A stretch of DNA of 8,130 bases from an uncultured Ruminobacter sp. (GCA_900767005.1 CAAFXL010000236.1:1-8130), one strand, 5' to 3'; shown: positions 1 through 6,571, counted from the stretch's first letter. A program made the numbers and translations. The notes: a model not told the origin generated them from the letters alone.

Positions 1-239
1 CTATCGCTAGTTATTAACATGGTTCTTTTGATTGGCTTGGTAATTTTCCAGCAAATCCCTAATTTTTTTGAAATTGTGGATTCCCCACTTGATTTTAATA
101 AACGACCATTAGTTATAAAAAACTTTTCCATCACAAAGTTTGCTTTAATAACTTCATCATCTTTAATTGATGAAGTTATTAATCCTGCATTAACACTTTG
201 TGAAATCACTAAACAAAAAATTAACCACCAAAATCTCAT
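1..239 (-). CDS. LolA-like periplasmic carrier protein (5' part; runs off the window)
   Basis: The visible 79 residues begin with a Sec signal peptide (MRFWWLIFCLVISQSVNA, likely cut after Ala18). A LolA-type start follows: an amphipathic stretch ending in ANFVMEKFF (33-41), then LLKSSGESTISKKLG and the LGICWKITKP block (60-69). This matches the family pattern F.Q.r......L.SSG.f.....G..W...kP. LolA carries lipidated molecules across the periplasm, and LolA-like proteins (ApeL) are a standard part of APE clusters, where they are thought to help deliver the lipid-anchored polyene to the outer membrane. The ATG is 16 nt after the acyltransferase stop, with an AAAGAG ribosome site, so it belongs to the same operon. 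In most APE clusters a thioesterase gene precedes it; none does here. The C-terminal part is not visible, so the assignment rests on the N-terminal third. Confidence 0.72.
   Translation of the reverse strand, partial: MRFWWLIFCLVISQSVNAGLITSSIKDDEVIKANFVMEKFFITNGRLLKSSGESTISKKLGICWKITKPIKRTMLITSD
145..182. repeat. Perfect 15-bp inverted repeat inside the lolA-like coding sequence
   Basis: The arms are TTAATAACTTCATCA (145-159) and TGATGAAGTTATTAA (168-182), separated by 8 nt, and they are exactly complementary. The element lies in codons 20-32 of the LolA-like gene, just after the signal peptide, and would form a strong hairpin in its mRNA. No T-run follows it on the minus strand, so it does not look like an intrinsic terminator. 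Confidence 0.85.
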
Positions 240-255
240 GAATACTACTCTTTAA

Positions 256-1176
256 CTACTCTTGCCAAAAATCGTAAAAATTAAACCACTCACAAGGCGA
301 ATTTATCACCAAATCTTCGAGCTCATAAGCATACTTCTGAGCATATTCTTGAATAGCTTTTTCACGATTTAATCTCGGGATATTAATTACTCCCCAATCC
401 TTACATACCAAACTATTTTTACCATTAGAATTTATAAAATGCAAGGTTAGTATTGGTGCTTTTAAAACATTAGCTAAAATCCATGGTCCTTGCGGAAAAC
501 TTGCCGGCATTCCTAAGAAATTTACTTTAACCTTGCGGCTATTTTCATCTGATAACCTATCAGCTAATATTACAATATTCTCATGCTTATCAATTGCTTC
601 TTTTAGCATCACGCCAAGAGAAGGATTAACCTCTTGCGTTATAAACATCTTAACGTTAGAGTTTTTATTAATCTCACCTAAATAACTTTCAAGCTTTTGA
701 CTATTTTTAGTCCAAATTAAAATATTAACTGGGCATTTATAGCTTTGATTGTTTAGTGCTCTTAAAGTATCAATTGAACCAATATGAGAACCAAAAATCA
801 CACTTCCTTGATTTCTTTTTAAAAGAAAGTTTAATTTATCTAAATCTTTAAAAGCAACTAAATCAGGCTGCTTTACCCATTCCTTCCAAGTTAGAACTCT
901 AATTAAAATAGATTTAGCAAAAGTATAAATATGCTTATGAACACTATATTTAGGTAGAGTTTTCCCTTTAGTATTAGCATAATCACTTAAATTTTTATAA
1001 TAAGCTAAACAAACACTTCTTACTCGCTTATTAAAAAGAACTACCCCAAAAGTAATTAGCCAGATCACCAAAAAAGCACTTTTACGACCACAAAACCTAT
1101 ACATAAACATTAAAATGTTTATCCCTAAGGTTGAAGTTGATTCTTTCTGATCGCGCCAAGAAGCTCCTTTAGCCAT
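256..1176 (-). CDS. LpxL/HtrB-family acyltransferase of the APE-type cluster
   Basis: This 306-residue protein belongs to the lipid A biosynthesis acyltransferase family (LpxL/HtrB-like LPLAT). Visible landmarks are an N-terminal W..Q.E.....G block (7-19), a hydrophobic segment (about 32-48) suggesting inner-membrane association, and the catalytic HX4D motif as SHIGSID (His131, Asp136). Further on are ILADR (203-207), the KVKVNFLGMPASFPQGPWILA block (216-235) and a C-terminal CEWFNFYDFW (295-304). The protein should transfer an acyl chain, probably while building the lipid anchor of the polyene. In the APE clusters I know of, this domain is paired with, and I believe sometimes fused to, a family 2 glycosyltransferase (ApeJ). 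Here it is a separate gene whose ATG overlaps the glycosyltransferase stop by one base (TAATG), implying coupled translation. An AGAGGA ribosome site lies inside the end of the upstream gene. The acyl donor and acceptor cannot be told from the sequence. Confidence 0.85.
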   Translation of the reverse strand: MAKGASWRDQKESTSTLGINILMFMYRFCGRKSAFLVIWLITFGVVLFNKRVRSVCLAYYKNLSDYANTKGKTLPKYSVHKHIYTFAKSILIRVLTWKEWVKQPDLVAFKDLDKLNFLLKRNQGSVIFGSHIGSIDTLRALNNQSYKCPVNILIWTKNSQKLESYLGEINKNSNVKMFITQEVNPSLGVMLKEAIDKHENIVILADRLSDENSRKVKVNFLGMPASFPQGPWILANVLKAPILTLHFINSNGKNSLVCKDWGVINIPRLNREKAIQEYAQKYAYELEDLVINSPCEWFNFYDFWQE

Positions 1177-1922
1177 TAAAAAAAGTTCCTCTTTTTAATT
1201 GCAAAGTAATGAAAGATCTTGGTAAAGAAAAGCGTAGAATGCAATCTAAACAATCTTACATTATCTTTAAATGGTCTAAAGTTACTAATACCATTTTTTG
1301 GATATTCAACCTTAACTTCTTTAAAGAGATAATCCATACCACTCCAATAAAGTCGCACAAAAATCTCAGTATCAAAATCCATAAAGGTACCGATTTTTCT
1401 TTTTTCAAAAAGCTTACAAGTATGCTCTATGGGATATGCTCTAATCCCACACATTGAATCTAATATCTTAGATGATCCCATCTCAATCATTACCCAAAAA
1501 TGCGTAATAAATCTGCCATAATAGCGAGCCTTGGGTTGATTATCAAAAGTGGGACTACCACAAATTAATTTATCAGGATTTTGTCTTGATAACTGTAAAA
1601 AATCAATAATATAACTATAATCAATTTGTCCATCAGCATCAATTTGAATGGCATGAGTAAAACCTAATTCTAAAGCTTTATTCATTGCCTTAATAACCGA
1701 GCCGCCTTTACCTAAATTCTTTTGATTAAAAATGACTATTAAATTTTTCTTAGTTTCTACCCAATCTTGCAATAAACTTGATTGAGCTACAGGTGAGCGA
1801 TCATCCACAATGATCACCGTAATGCCAATAGCTAAGATATTATCAATAAACCTTGCTAATTTAAAAACATGATTATAGCAAGGTATAATTATAACAGGCT
1901 TAAAAGCTGATACTTTTTTCAC
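1176..1922 (-). CDS. Family 2 glycosyltransferase of the APE-type cluster
   Basis: The 248 residues form a complete GT-A fold of family GT2, close in style to dolichyl-phosphate mannosyltransferase relatives. Landmarks are IIIPCYNH (11-18), VDDRS (39-43), FNQKNLGKGG (65-74), the nucleotide-sugar/metal motif QIDADGQ (93-99) and MDFDTEIFVRLYWSG (181-195). The fold lacks a long C-terminal membrane domain, though the tail (225-248) is aromatic and basic and may sit on the membrane. The likely role is adding a sugar to the lipid or polyene part of the product; the sugar donor is unknown. The start codon is GTG at 1922-1920 and shares one base with the dehydratase stop (TAGTG). The gene ends in a one-base overlap with the acyltransferase ATG, so three consecutive genes are likely translationally coupled. 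It corresponds to the glycosyltransferase half of ApeJ. Confidence 0.87.
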   Translation of the reverse strand: MKKVSAFKPVIIIPCYNHVFKLARFIDNILAIGITVIIVDDRSPVAQSSLLQDWVETKKNLIVIFNQKNLGKGGSVIKAMNKALELGFTHAIQIDADGQIDYSYIIDFLQLSRQNPDKLICGSPTFDNQPKARYYGRFITHFWVMIEMGSSKILDSMCGIRAYPIEHTCKLFEKRKIGTFMDFDTEIFVRLYWSGMDYLFKEVKVEYPKNGISNFRPFKDNVRLFRLHSTLFFTKIFHYFAIKKRNFF

Positions 1923-2281
1923 TAATCAATATTCTCAATTAATCTAAATTTACCATCACTATAAAGCTTATTATTTCTCAAATCTCTTATAGTAAAAATT
2001 ATAAAACTTCCATCTTGCTTAATCTTAAATTCAAGCTCAGAATCAATTAAGACACTACTTTGAAATTTTATATTAGGGATAATGTCTAGTTTATCATTTA
2101 TATTAATTTTTAAATACTCTTTTGTATAAAAAGCAACAGTGCTAATTAATCCTACAGCTGGATAAATTTTAATCTGCGGAAAATGTCCATCAAGCCATTT
2201 GACATCATCTAATGCATCACAACAAATTCTTACTTCATTATCACTTAAATATTCACAAGTTTTTACTTTAGGAAATCTCAT
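1922..2281 (-). CDS. Hotdog-fold 3-hydroxyacyl-ACP dehydratase-like protein (ApeI-like)
   Basis: This is a 119-residue single-hotdog protein of the FabA/FabZ superfamily. The central-helix region reads WLDGHFPQIKIYPAVGLIS (29-46), with the expected catalytic His33 in GHFP. The later NIKFQSSVLIDSELEF (70-85) matches the K.kF...v.pg..l strand of FabZ. The usual GHFPxxPxxPGV is eroded here: the proline after GHFPxx is Lys and PGV has become PAV, as happens in the divergent APE-type dehydratases. ApeI is reported to work as a heteromer with the second cluster dehydratase (ApeP), whose gene is not in this window. The role would be dehydrating 3-hydroxyacyl-ACP in polyene chain building. The ATG lies 14 bp inside the end of the ligase gene, behind an AAGGAT ribosome site. 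A catalytically weak or structural subunit is a possible alternative. Confidence 0.78.
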   Translation of the reverse strand: MRFPKVKTCEYLSDNEVRICCDALDDVKWLDGHFPQIKIYPAVGLISTVAFYTKEYLKININDKLDIIPNIKFQSSVLIDSELEFKIKQDGSFIIFTIRDLRNNKLYSDGKFRLIENID

Positions 2282-3770
2282 TATTTAATATCCTTGAAAC
2301 CTCTTTATAAGCAATCTTACCATTTTCAGTTGTTGGTAATTCTTCCACAAAAATCATCTTACGAGGAATAGCAATTGGGTCAATATATTGCTTTAATGTA
2401 ACTCTTAACTTAATAATAAACTTACCTTTAGTTAATGAGGATAAAACTTTTTTACCCTCATTAGTTAAAACCATTAAAGCTTTAGTATATTGAATTGCAC
2501 TATTTTTTTCAGAGATTAGTGCAACTTCTTTAATAAAAGGATGCCCAATCATTTGCCCTTCAAGACTATCAAGTGATAACCTTTTATCTTCAAGTTTTAA
2601 AACTCTACCAACTCTTCCAAGTAAAGTTAAGTTTCCATAACTTAGCTTTACCATATCCTCGCCAATAAAGAGTCTTATTTTATCACCAAATAAATTTTGT
2701 GCATTTTTCTTTAAAGAGTCATCAACATAATCTGAATCTAAAGCTAAAACTCCTTCCCCATCACTTATAACGCTATAAGAATCTTCATTAATTTTTTCTT
2801 TTACGATATAAAAAGAATTACCATAAGGTGGAGTCCAATGACTATGTAAGCTTTCAACTTTACGGCAAGCCATTACCCCAGTCTCAGTACTCCCAAAAAT
2901 CTCAAATAAATTATCACTTAAAGAAGTTTTTACATTATTAATGATTTTTTCATTAATAGCACCCCCTGCAGTAAGGACTAAAGTTTCACCTTTTAAAATA
3001 TTACTTAATGATAAACGCTTTAAAAACGCAGGACTTGAAATTAATAAAGTACGTAAATCAAAATTATTTAAAATCGTTAATTGCTCTTCATATTTAAACA
3101 TGTGCATAAAAAACTTTAAATGTTTAAATAATGGTAAGATAAATCTAAACTCGATTCCATAAGCATAAAAAAGAGGAACTGTCGCCGCAACAATCGTTTT
3201 TTCATTAAGTAAAAAGAGTTCTTCTAATTTTACGCAAACTTTTTTAGCTTCTAAAATAAAACTTGCTAAAGTTCTAGTGATTAACTTTGGGGTTCCCGTG
3301 GAACCTGAGGTCATATGAGTTATCGTTAAATTTTCAAGTAAAATTTTAAGTTCTTCTAAAAAATCACTATAGGAATTTTTTAAAGTTAAACTTTCAAAAT
3401 CAGTTCCCGAAAAACTAATAACATCCTTATTTTGTTCTTTGAATAAAGCAACCACTTTCTCATCATCACTTAAAATTACTTGAGCAAAATTTTTAGCTTT
3501 TTCAAGAGAACTTTGTCCCATACCATTTGGAATTAGGGGTTTTAAATTAAGTTTCCAACTTGCAATTAAAAAACCTAATAAATAAAAAGAATTATCACTA
3601 ACAATAATAATTTGAGAATTAGCTAGTAATTTCCTTTTTTCTAATTTTTCTAAAACTTTTTGAGTAAATGCAAAAAGATATAGCCCTGATAAAGAAATAT
3701 TTTCTCCAAGAAAGGCTATATCACTTGAATTTAAATGTTCTAAAAGATCCTTTAAATTTGGCTTAGACAT
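2268..3770 (-). CDS. AMP-dependent acyl-CoA/acyl-ACP ligase (ANL superfamily, ApeH-like)
   Basis: The 500-residue adenylate-forming enzyme has the P-loop motif MTSGSTGTPK (153-162), the A5 motif FGSTETG (292-298) and a subdomain hinge region LLGRVGRVLKLEDKRLSL (383-400). It also has a C-terminal A10 motif LPTTENGKI (478-486) with catalytic Lys485, so both adenylation and thioester-forming halves look intact. The canonical GD of motif A7 is poorly kept, and the region reads FIGEDMVKL (368-376). In APE biosynthesis the equivalent enzyme (ApeH) activates an aromatic acid starter such as 4-hydroxybenzoate and loads it onto an ACP; the substrate here is inferred from context only. The ATG is 6 nt after the second ACP gene and has only a weak upstream purine stretch, suggesting translational coupling. 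The 3' end overlaps the dehydratase gene by 14 bp. Confidence 0.85.
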   Translation of the reverse strand: MSKPNLKDLLEHLNSSDIAFLGENISLSGLYLFAFTQKVLEKLEKRKLLANSQIIIVSDNSFYLLGFLIASWKLNLKPLIPNGMGQSSLEKAKNFAQVILSDDEKVVALFKEQNKDVISFSGTDFESLTLKNSYSDFLEELKILLENLTITHMTSGSTGTPKLITRTLASFILEAKKVCVKLEELFLLNEKTIVAATVPLFYAYGIEFRFILPLFKHLKFFMHMFKYEEQLTILNNFDLRTLLISSPAFLKRLSLSNILKGETLVLTAGGAINEKIINNVKTSLSDNLFEIFGSTETGVMACRKVESLHSHWTPPYGNSFYIVKEKINEDSYSVISDGEGVLALDSDYVDDSLKKNAQNLFGDKIRLFIGEDMVKLSYGNLTLLGRVGRVLKLEDKRLSLDSLEGQMIGHPFIKEVALISEKNSAIQYTKALMVLTNEGKKVLSSLTKGKFIIKLRVTLKQYIDPIAIPRKMIFVEELPTTENGKIAYKEVSRILNNEIS

Positions 3771-3776
3771 TTAATC

Positions 3777-4031
3777 TTAATTCTTATTTTCGTTTAGTTT
3801 GTTATAGATAGCATCAACAATATTAGCTATAGTTCTAACATTCTTATAATCTTCAGGAGTAAAACTAATATTAGATTCGCGTCTTAAAGTAGCAATTAAA
3901 TCAATCATATCAATTGAATCAAGATCTAAATCATTAACGATATTAGCTTCTAGTGTAATTTTTTCTTTTTCAATTTCAAATTGTTCAACTAGCATGTCAG
4001 AAAGCTTATTAAAAATTTCTTCCTTAGTCAT
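3777..4031 (-). CDS. Acyl carrier protein 2 (ApeF-like)
   Basis: Starting at the ATG at 4031-4029 this is an 84-residue acyl carrier protein. It has the classic phosphopantetheine site DLDLDSIDMIDL (34-45), with the attachment serine at Ser39, and acidic helix II. The reading frame stays open for 13 more codons upstream to an ATG at 4070, which would give 97 residues and a 29-bp overlap with the preceding ACP gene. I prefer the shorter form because an AAGGA ribosome site sits 6 nt before this ATG and because MTKEEIFNKL is a normal ACP N-terminus. It lies directly between the first ACP and the ligase. Two different ACPs are typical of APE clusters; one is thought to carry the starter and the growing chain, but which does what cannot be told here. 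Confidence 0.93.
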   Translation of the reverse strand: MTKEEIFNKLSDMLVEQFEIEKEKITLEANIVNDLDLDSIDMIDLIATLRRESNISFTPEDYKNVRTIANIVDAIYNKLNENKN

Positions 4032-4037
4032 AAAATT

Positions 4038-4042
4038 TCCTT
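4038..4042 (-). promoter_or_regulatory. Ribosome binding site that fixes the start of the second ACP gene
   Basis: AAGGA on the minus strand lies 6 nt before the ATG at 4031-4029 and next to the stop of the first ACP gene. The alternative upstream ATG at 4070 would lie inside the first ACP coding region. The spacing is ideal, which supports the 84-residue product over the 97-residue one. Confidence 0.75.
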
Positions 4043-4302
4043 TACTTACGTGAATTTTCAATATATTCAACTAAGCTCTTTACTGAGCTAAAATGTTTTT
4101 TAACTTCATCAGAATTTGGGCTAATATTAACCTCAAACTTATTCTTAATTGCAAGACCTAATTCTAAAGCATCAATTGAATCAAGTCCTAGACCATCTCC
4201 AAATAATGGAGCATCAGTCTCGATATCATCAGGCGTAATATCCTCAAGATTTAATGCATCAATAATAGTCTTTTTTACTTCATAAACTAATAGATCATCC
4301 AT
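4042..4302 (-). CDS. Acyl carrier protein 1 (ApeE-like)
   Basis: This 86-residue acyl carrier protein has the phosphopantetheine motif LFGDGLGLDSIDALELG (33-49), with attachment serine Ser42. The DGLGLDSIDALELG form is characteristic of the ACPs of APE-type clusters rather than of housekeeping AcpP, which has the DLGADSLDTVE form. It carries acyl chains as thioesters for ketosynthase, ketoreductase and dehydratase partners. The ATG follows the acyltransferase stop by 14 nt with an AGGA ribosome site about 8 nt upstream, and its stop is 10 nt before the next ACP start. The product is acidic, as expected for docking with basic partner enzymes. Confidence 0.94.
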   Translation of the reverse strand: MDDLLVYEVKKTIIDALNLEDITPDDIETDAPLFGDGLGLDSIDALELGLAIKNKFEVNISPNSDEVKKHFSSVKSLVEYIENSRK

Positions 4303-4316
4303 GATTTTTTCCTATG

Positions 4317-5069
4317 TTACTTATTTAAATAATCCTGATATAACTTTTCTAAATCTTTAGTTAAATGCCTTGCAGCAATTGCTAAAGTACTGTAATTCTC
4401 GGCATATTCCTTAACTTTTATCGCCTCTCCTACTTCAATATTAAAAATTGGGACATCTTTTGGGATATTAAAGTTAAAAAAACTACTTGCTAAATAAGAC
4501 CTTTGCGTTGAATTTATAAAAATTGGCAAGATATCAAGCTCTTTTCTTAGAGCAATATTTGCAGCCCCTCTAACAAAATGAATATTGCTATAATCTTTGG
4601 TTCTAGTGCCTTCTGGAAAAATTAAAACTCCATTATTTTGTTTTAAGATTTTTTCCATATCTTCAATTGGCGTTTTATTATGAAAATACCCTAAATGCTT
4701 AATAATCATTTTCATAAAACCATTTGTTAAAGTTTCTTTAACCATCACTGTAACATCAAGGTTCATTAATGAAGCAATAATGACATAATCAACCAAAGAT
4801 GGGTGATTAGCTATAATTACCACATTCTTACTTTGGTGTAGAGCTTCAAGATTTTTAACCTTAACTTTAAAACAAGATAGAAAACCACATAGTTTTATAA
4901 AAAAAGCAAAAGTAGATCGCACAATACTTCTTAATCTTTGCTCACGCTTAAGTGGCTCACGGGTAAATAAAATAATTACACCATAAACTATACTTCCATA
5001 AATAATGGAACCAATCACAAAAATTGAGAAGCCAATAAATTGAGTTAAAAGTCGATAAGCTTTAAACAT
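4317..5069 (-). CDS. PlsC-type lysophospholipid acyltransferase (ApeD-like)
   Basis: The 250-residue enzyme carries the PlsC/AGPAT landmarks: NHPSLVD (88-94, the HX4D pair being His89 and Asp94), FPEGTRT (151-157), RGAANIA (167-173) and ILPIFI (180-185). A hydrophobic N-terminus (about 10-35) with basic residues after it anchors it to the inner membrane, active site facing the cytoplasm. The reaction is acyl transfer to a glycerol-phosphate-like or related acceptor. In this setting it most likely helps make the lipid part of the polyene product (ApeD role). A general phospholipid PlsC is the alternative, but its position immediately before two ACP genes argues for the cluster. It is the first gene after the terminator and a candidate extended -10 promoter. 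No clear ribosome site precedes the ATG, and no better internal start is evident. Confidence 0.85.
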   Translation of the reverse strand: MFKAYRLLTQFIGFSIFVIGSIIYGSIVYGVIILFTREPLKREQRLRSIVRSTFAFFIKLCGFLSCFKVKVKNLEALHQSKNVVIIANHPSLVDYVIIASLMNLDVTVMVKETLTNGFMKMIIKHLGYFHNKTPIEDMEKILKQNNGVLIFPEGTRTKDYSNIHFVRGAANIALRKELDILPIFINSTQRSYLASSFFNFNIPKDVPIFNIEVGEAIKVKEYAENYSTLAIAARHLTKDLEKLYQDYLNK

Positions 5070-5105
5070 TATTAATTAAAAAAATTTATATCTTACACTA
5101 TGATT

Positions 5106-5115
5106 ATTCTAGCAA
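5106..5115 (-). promoter_or_regulatory. Candidate extended -10 promoter for the acyltransferase-ACP-ligase operon
   Basis: On the minus strand the sequence reads TTGCTAGAAT. TAGAAT matches TATAAT in five of six positions and is preceded by TGC, the extended -10 (TGn) signature. No good -35 lies 16-18 nt upstream, as is common for extended -10 promoters. It sits between the terminator at 5202-5248 and the ATG at 5069, which would leave a leader of roughly 30 nt. In such AT-rich DNA chance matches are frequent. Confidence 0.35.
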
Positions 5116-5201
5116 TTTTACCAAAATAATTTAAGAAAATGATCGTAAATCAACTTAAAATACTAACCAATATCTAATATTTACTAGCAAATTAAACGAT
5201 C

Positions 5202-5248
5202 AAAAAAATTCCCTAAGCAAAATTTTTATTTATACTTAGAGAATTTTT
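5202..5248 (-). terminator. Intrinsic terminator after the lipoprotein gene
   Basis: The arms at 5204-5217 and 5235-5248 are complementary over 14 bp with a single G-U wobble (AAAAATTCTCTAAG with CTTAGGGAATTTTT in minus-strand reading). They enclose a 17-nt loop. On the minus strand the stem runs into a seven-T stretch (5208-5202), the hallmark of a Rho-independent terminator. It lies 25 nt past the lipoprotein stop. The opposite strand also ends in five T, so it could act both ways, but the genes on both sides are read on the minus strand. Confidence 0.75.
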
Positions 5249-5272
5249 GAGGTTTATATTTACTTACATAAA

Positions 5273-5683
5273 CTACTTTGCCTGCTTAATTGTTACAAGC
5301 TTTTTGATATCTATATCTAAATTTTTGATCCAGCGATTATATGAGGGATGAATTAATTGCTTAGAAGCATCATACTTTAAATTTGTTGAATCAACATAAA
5401 TAAATTCATAGCTATTTGAATCATATTTTACTTTGATAGATGCTGAGTAACCATTTTCTTCATTTTCATCTCGACCATACGAAAGAACTATCTCTTGAGG
5501 ATTTTTACTAACTACACTAAAACCTCGCGTTAATGCGGCACTTAAAATAACCTCTTCCATGTCACAAAGTTCATAAGAATTTGGTAGCGTGGTCTTTACA
5601 TAGCTCATCGGAACTGCTTTATGAGTACAAGCACTAACTAAAAATAAACTTAAAAAACCAAATAATAGAACTATTTTTTTCAT
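5273..5683 (-). CDS. Small outer-membrane lipoprotein of unknown function
   Basis: The 136-residue protein starts with a lipoprotein signal peptide: MKK, a hydrophobic core, and the lipobox VSAC with Cys19. Thr20 at the +2 position gives no inner-membrane retention signal, so the outer membrane is expected. The mature part has an early helix (about 39-53), then alternating strands (64-96), then YVDSTNLKYD (95-104) and IHPSYNRWIKNLDIDIKKL (111-129). The pattern S.NL.y......IH..YN.W..NLd.dI resembles a family of small uncharacterised proteobacterial lipoproteins that I recall but cannot name. It starts 20 nt after the chain-length-factor-like gene with a GGA ribosome site, so the two are likely cotranscribed, and a terminator follows. 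I do not recall it as one of the standard APE genes; a role in surface display of the product is only a guess. Confidence 0.75.
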   Translation of the reverse strand: MKKIVLLFGFLSLFLVSACTHKAVPMSYVKTTLPNSYELCDMEEVILSAALTRGFSVVSKNPQEIVLSYGRDENEENGYSASIKVKYDSNSYEFIYVDSTNLKYDASKQLIHPSYNRWIKNLDIDIKKLVTIKQAK

Positions 5684-5703
5684 ACAATTTCCATATCTAA
5701 AAA

Positions 5704-6429
5704 TTAAAATTTATCTAAAAAATCATTAAAAAACTCGAGAGAAGTTTTCTTTTCATTACTTAAAATTGCTAAAGTTTTATAGTCTAAATCGACTCTTTCC
5801 TCAGAATCTAAGGCAATTGAAAATAAAGCTTCTTTCTCGTTTTCAACTTTGTTTAGTGATAGAGCTAAAGTAATGCACCAAGGACCAATTAAAGATTTAT
5901 CACTTGATACATCCATAAAATTTTGGTCATTTAAGTTTTCTTCATAAAAACTTAAAATCACATAGTTATTTTGAGTAGGAATTTCATTATCTTTTAATGA
6001 AATATAAGCTTCAATTAAACCGCTATATAAAGTATCTTTGCCTGCGGCAATTGCGATAGTTTCACCATTAAAGTGGCTAGCAATTGAAGAAATGCCTACA
6101 TTTGCATTATGAACACATGCAGAAAATTCCATTGGAGAAACTGTGTTATCATTTAGAGCTTCTTTTAATAAATTTATGCATCTCATAGTTTCACCAGTGC
6201 GCGAGGCACTAATTAAAGCTCTTGATGGATAATTTTCTAAAAGAGAGAGAATGGAACCTACCATAAAACGCCCTGCTAAATGAAGGCGTCTACGAATCAT
6301 CATCGGAATTTTTTTAACTAAAAGATCTTTATCGATGGGATTTTTACTTAAAGAATCATCGATTTTATATGAGCTTGTATCAGTTACAAAATACAAGTCA
6401 TGAACATATAATATTTTATTGTCGCTCAT
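5704..6429 (-). CDS. Ketosynthase-like chain length factor (Ketoacyl-synt_2 type, ApeC-like)
   Basis: The 241-residue protein matches the truncated beta-ketoacyl synthase family found at the head of APE clusters. It has RRRLHLAGRFMVGSIL (46-61), SASRTGETMR (74-83), SPMEFSACVHNANVG (98-112) and IAIAAGKDTLYSGLIEA (125-141). It is little over half the length of a full ketosynthase, and no TACSS-like active-site cysteine motif is visible, so it is probably not catalytic alone. In the E. coli system the ApeC protein is described as a chain length factor pairing with the ketosynthase ApeO; an ApeO-like partner would have to lie outside this window. It is the first gene of the minus-strand set and is divergent from infA. 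The ATG has only a weak ribosome site. The C-terminal third (150-241) is poorly conserved and hard to assign. Confidence 0.8.
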   Translation of the reverse strand: MSDNKILYVHDLYFVTDTSSYKIDDSLSKNPIDKDLLVKKIPMMIRRRLHLAGRFMVGSILSLLENYPSRALISASRTGETMRCINLLKEALNDNTVSPMEFSACVHNANVGISSIASHFNGETIAIAAGKDTLYSGLIEAYISLKDNEIPTQNNYVILSFYEENLNDQNFMDVSSDKSLIGPWCITLALSLNKVENEKEALFSIALDSEERVDLDYKTLAILSNEKKTSLEFFNDFLDKF

Positions 6430-6488
6430 TATTTATTTCACAAGAAAAAATTTTCTTAATTATCTGATATTTCTAAGATTAATGAAAT

Positions 6489-6571
6489 AATCAATTTTTT
6501 ATTATATAATTTCAATCAAAATTTTTAGGCAAATCATTTTCATTTTTATTATTTTTTTATAAAAATTGATT
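6489..6571. repeat. 11-bp inverted repeat flanking the divergent promoter region
   Basis: AATCAATTTTT (6489-6499) is the exact reverse complement of AAAAATTGATT (6561-6571). Each arm contains a TTGATT hexamer pointing outward; the right one serves as the -35 of the best infA promoter. It could be an operator or two similarly built promoters, but at this base composition chance is a real possibility. Confidence 0.5.

Noticed and set aside
19..255. Plus-strand open frame of 78 codons
   Set aside because: It lies opposite the LolA-like gene, which has a signal peptide, family motifs and an operon position. The plus-strand translation has no recognisable features.
1209..1457. Plus-strand open frame of 82 codons
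   Set aside because: It is wholly antisense to the glycosyltransferase gene, whose motifs cover this region; no ribosome site or family resemblance.
2941..3162. Plus-strand open frame of 73 codons
   Set aside because: It is antisense to the ligase gene within a well-conserved region; nothing supports expression.
4032..4070. Upstream ATG at 4070 extending the second ACP to 97 residues
   Set aside because: It would place 29 bp of overlap inside the first ACP gene without its own ribosome site, while a strong AAGGA directly precedes the ATG at 4031.
6442..6457. AAGAAAA/TTTTCTT palindrome as a terminator
   Set aside because: The loop is only 2 nt, the stem is almost pure A-T, and it lies in the leader of the ketosynthase-like gene, not behind any gene.
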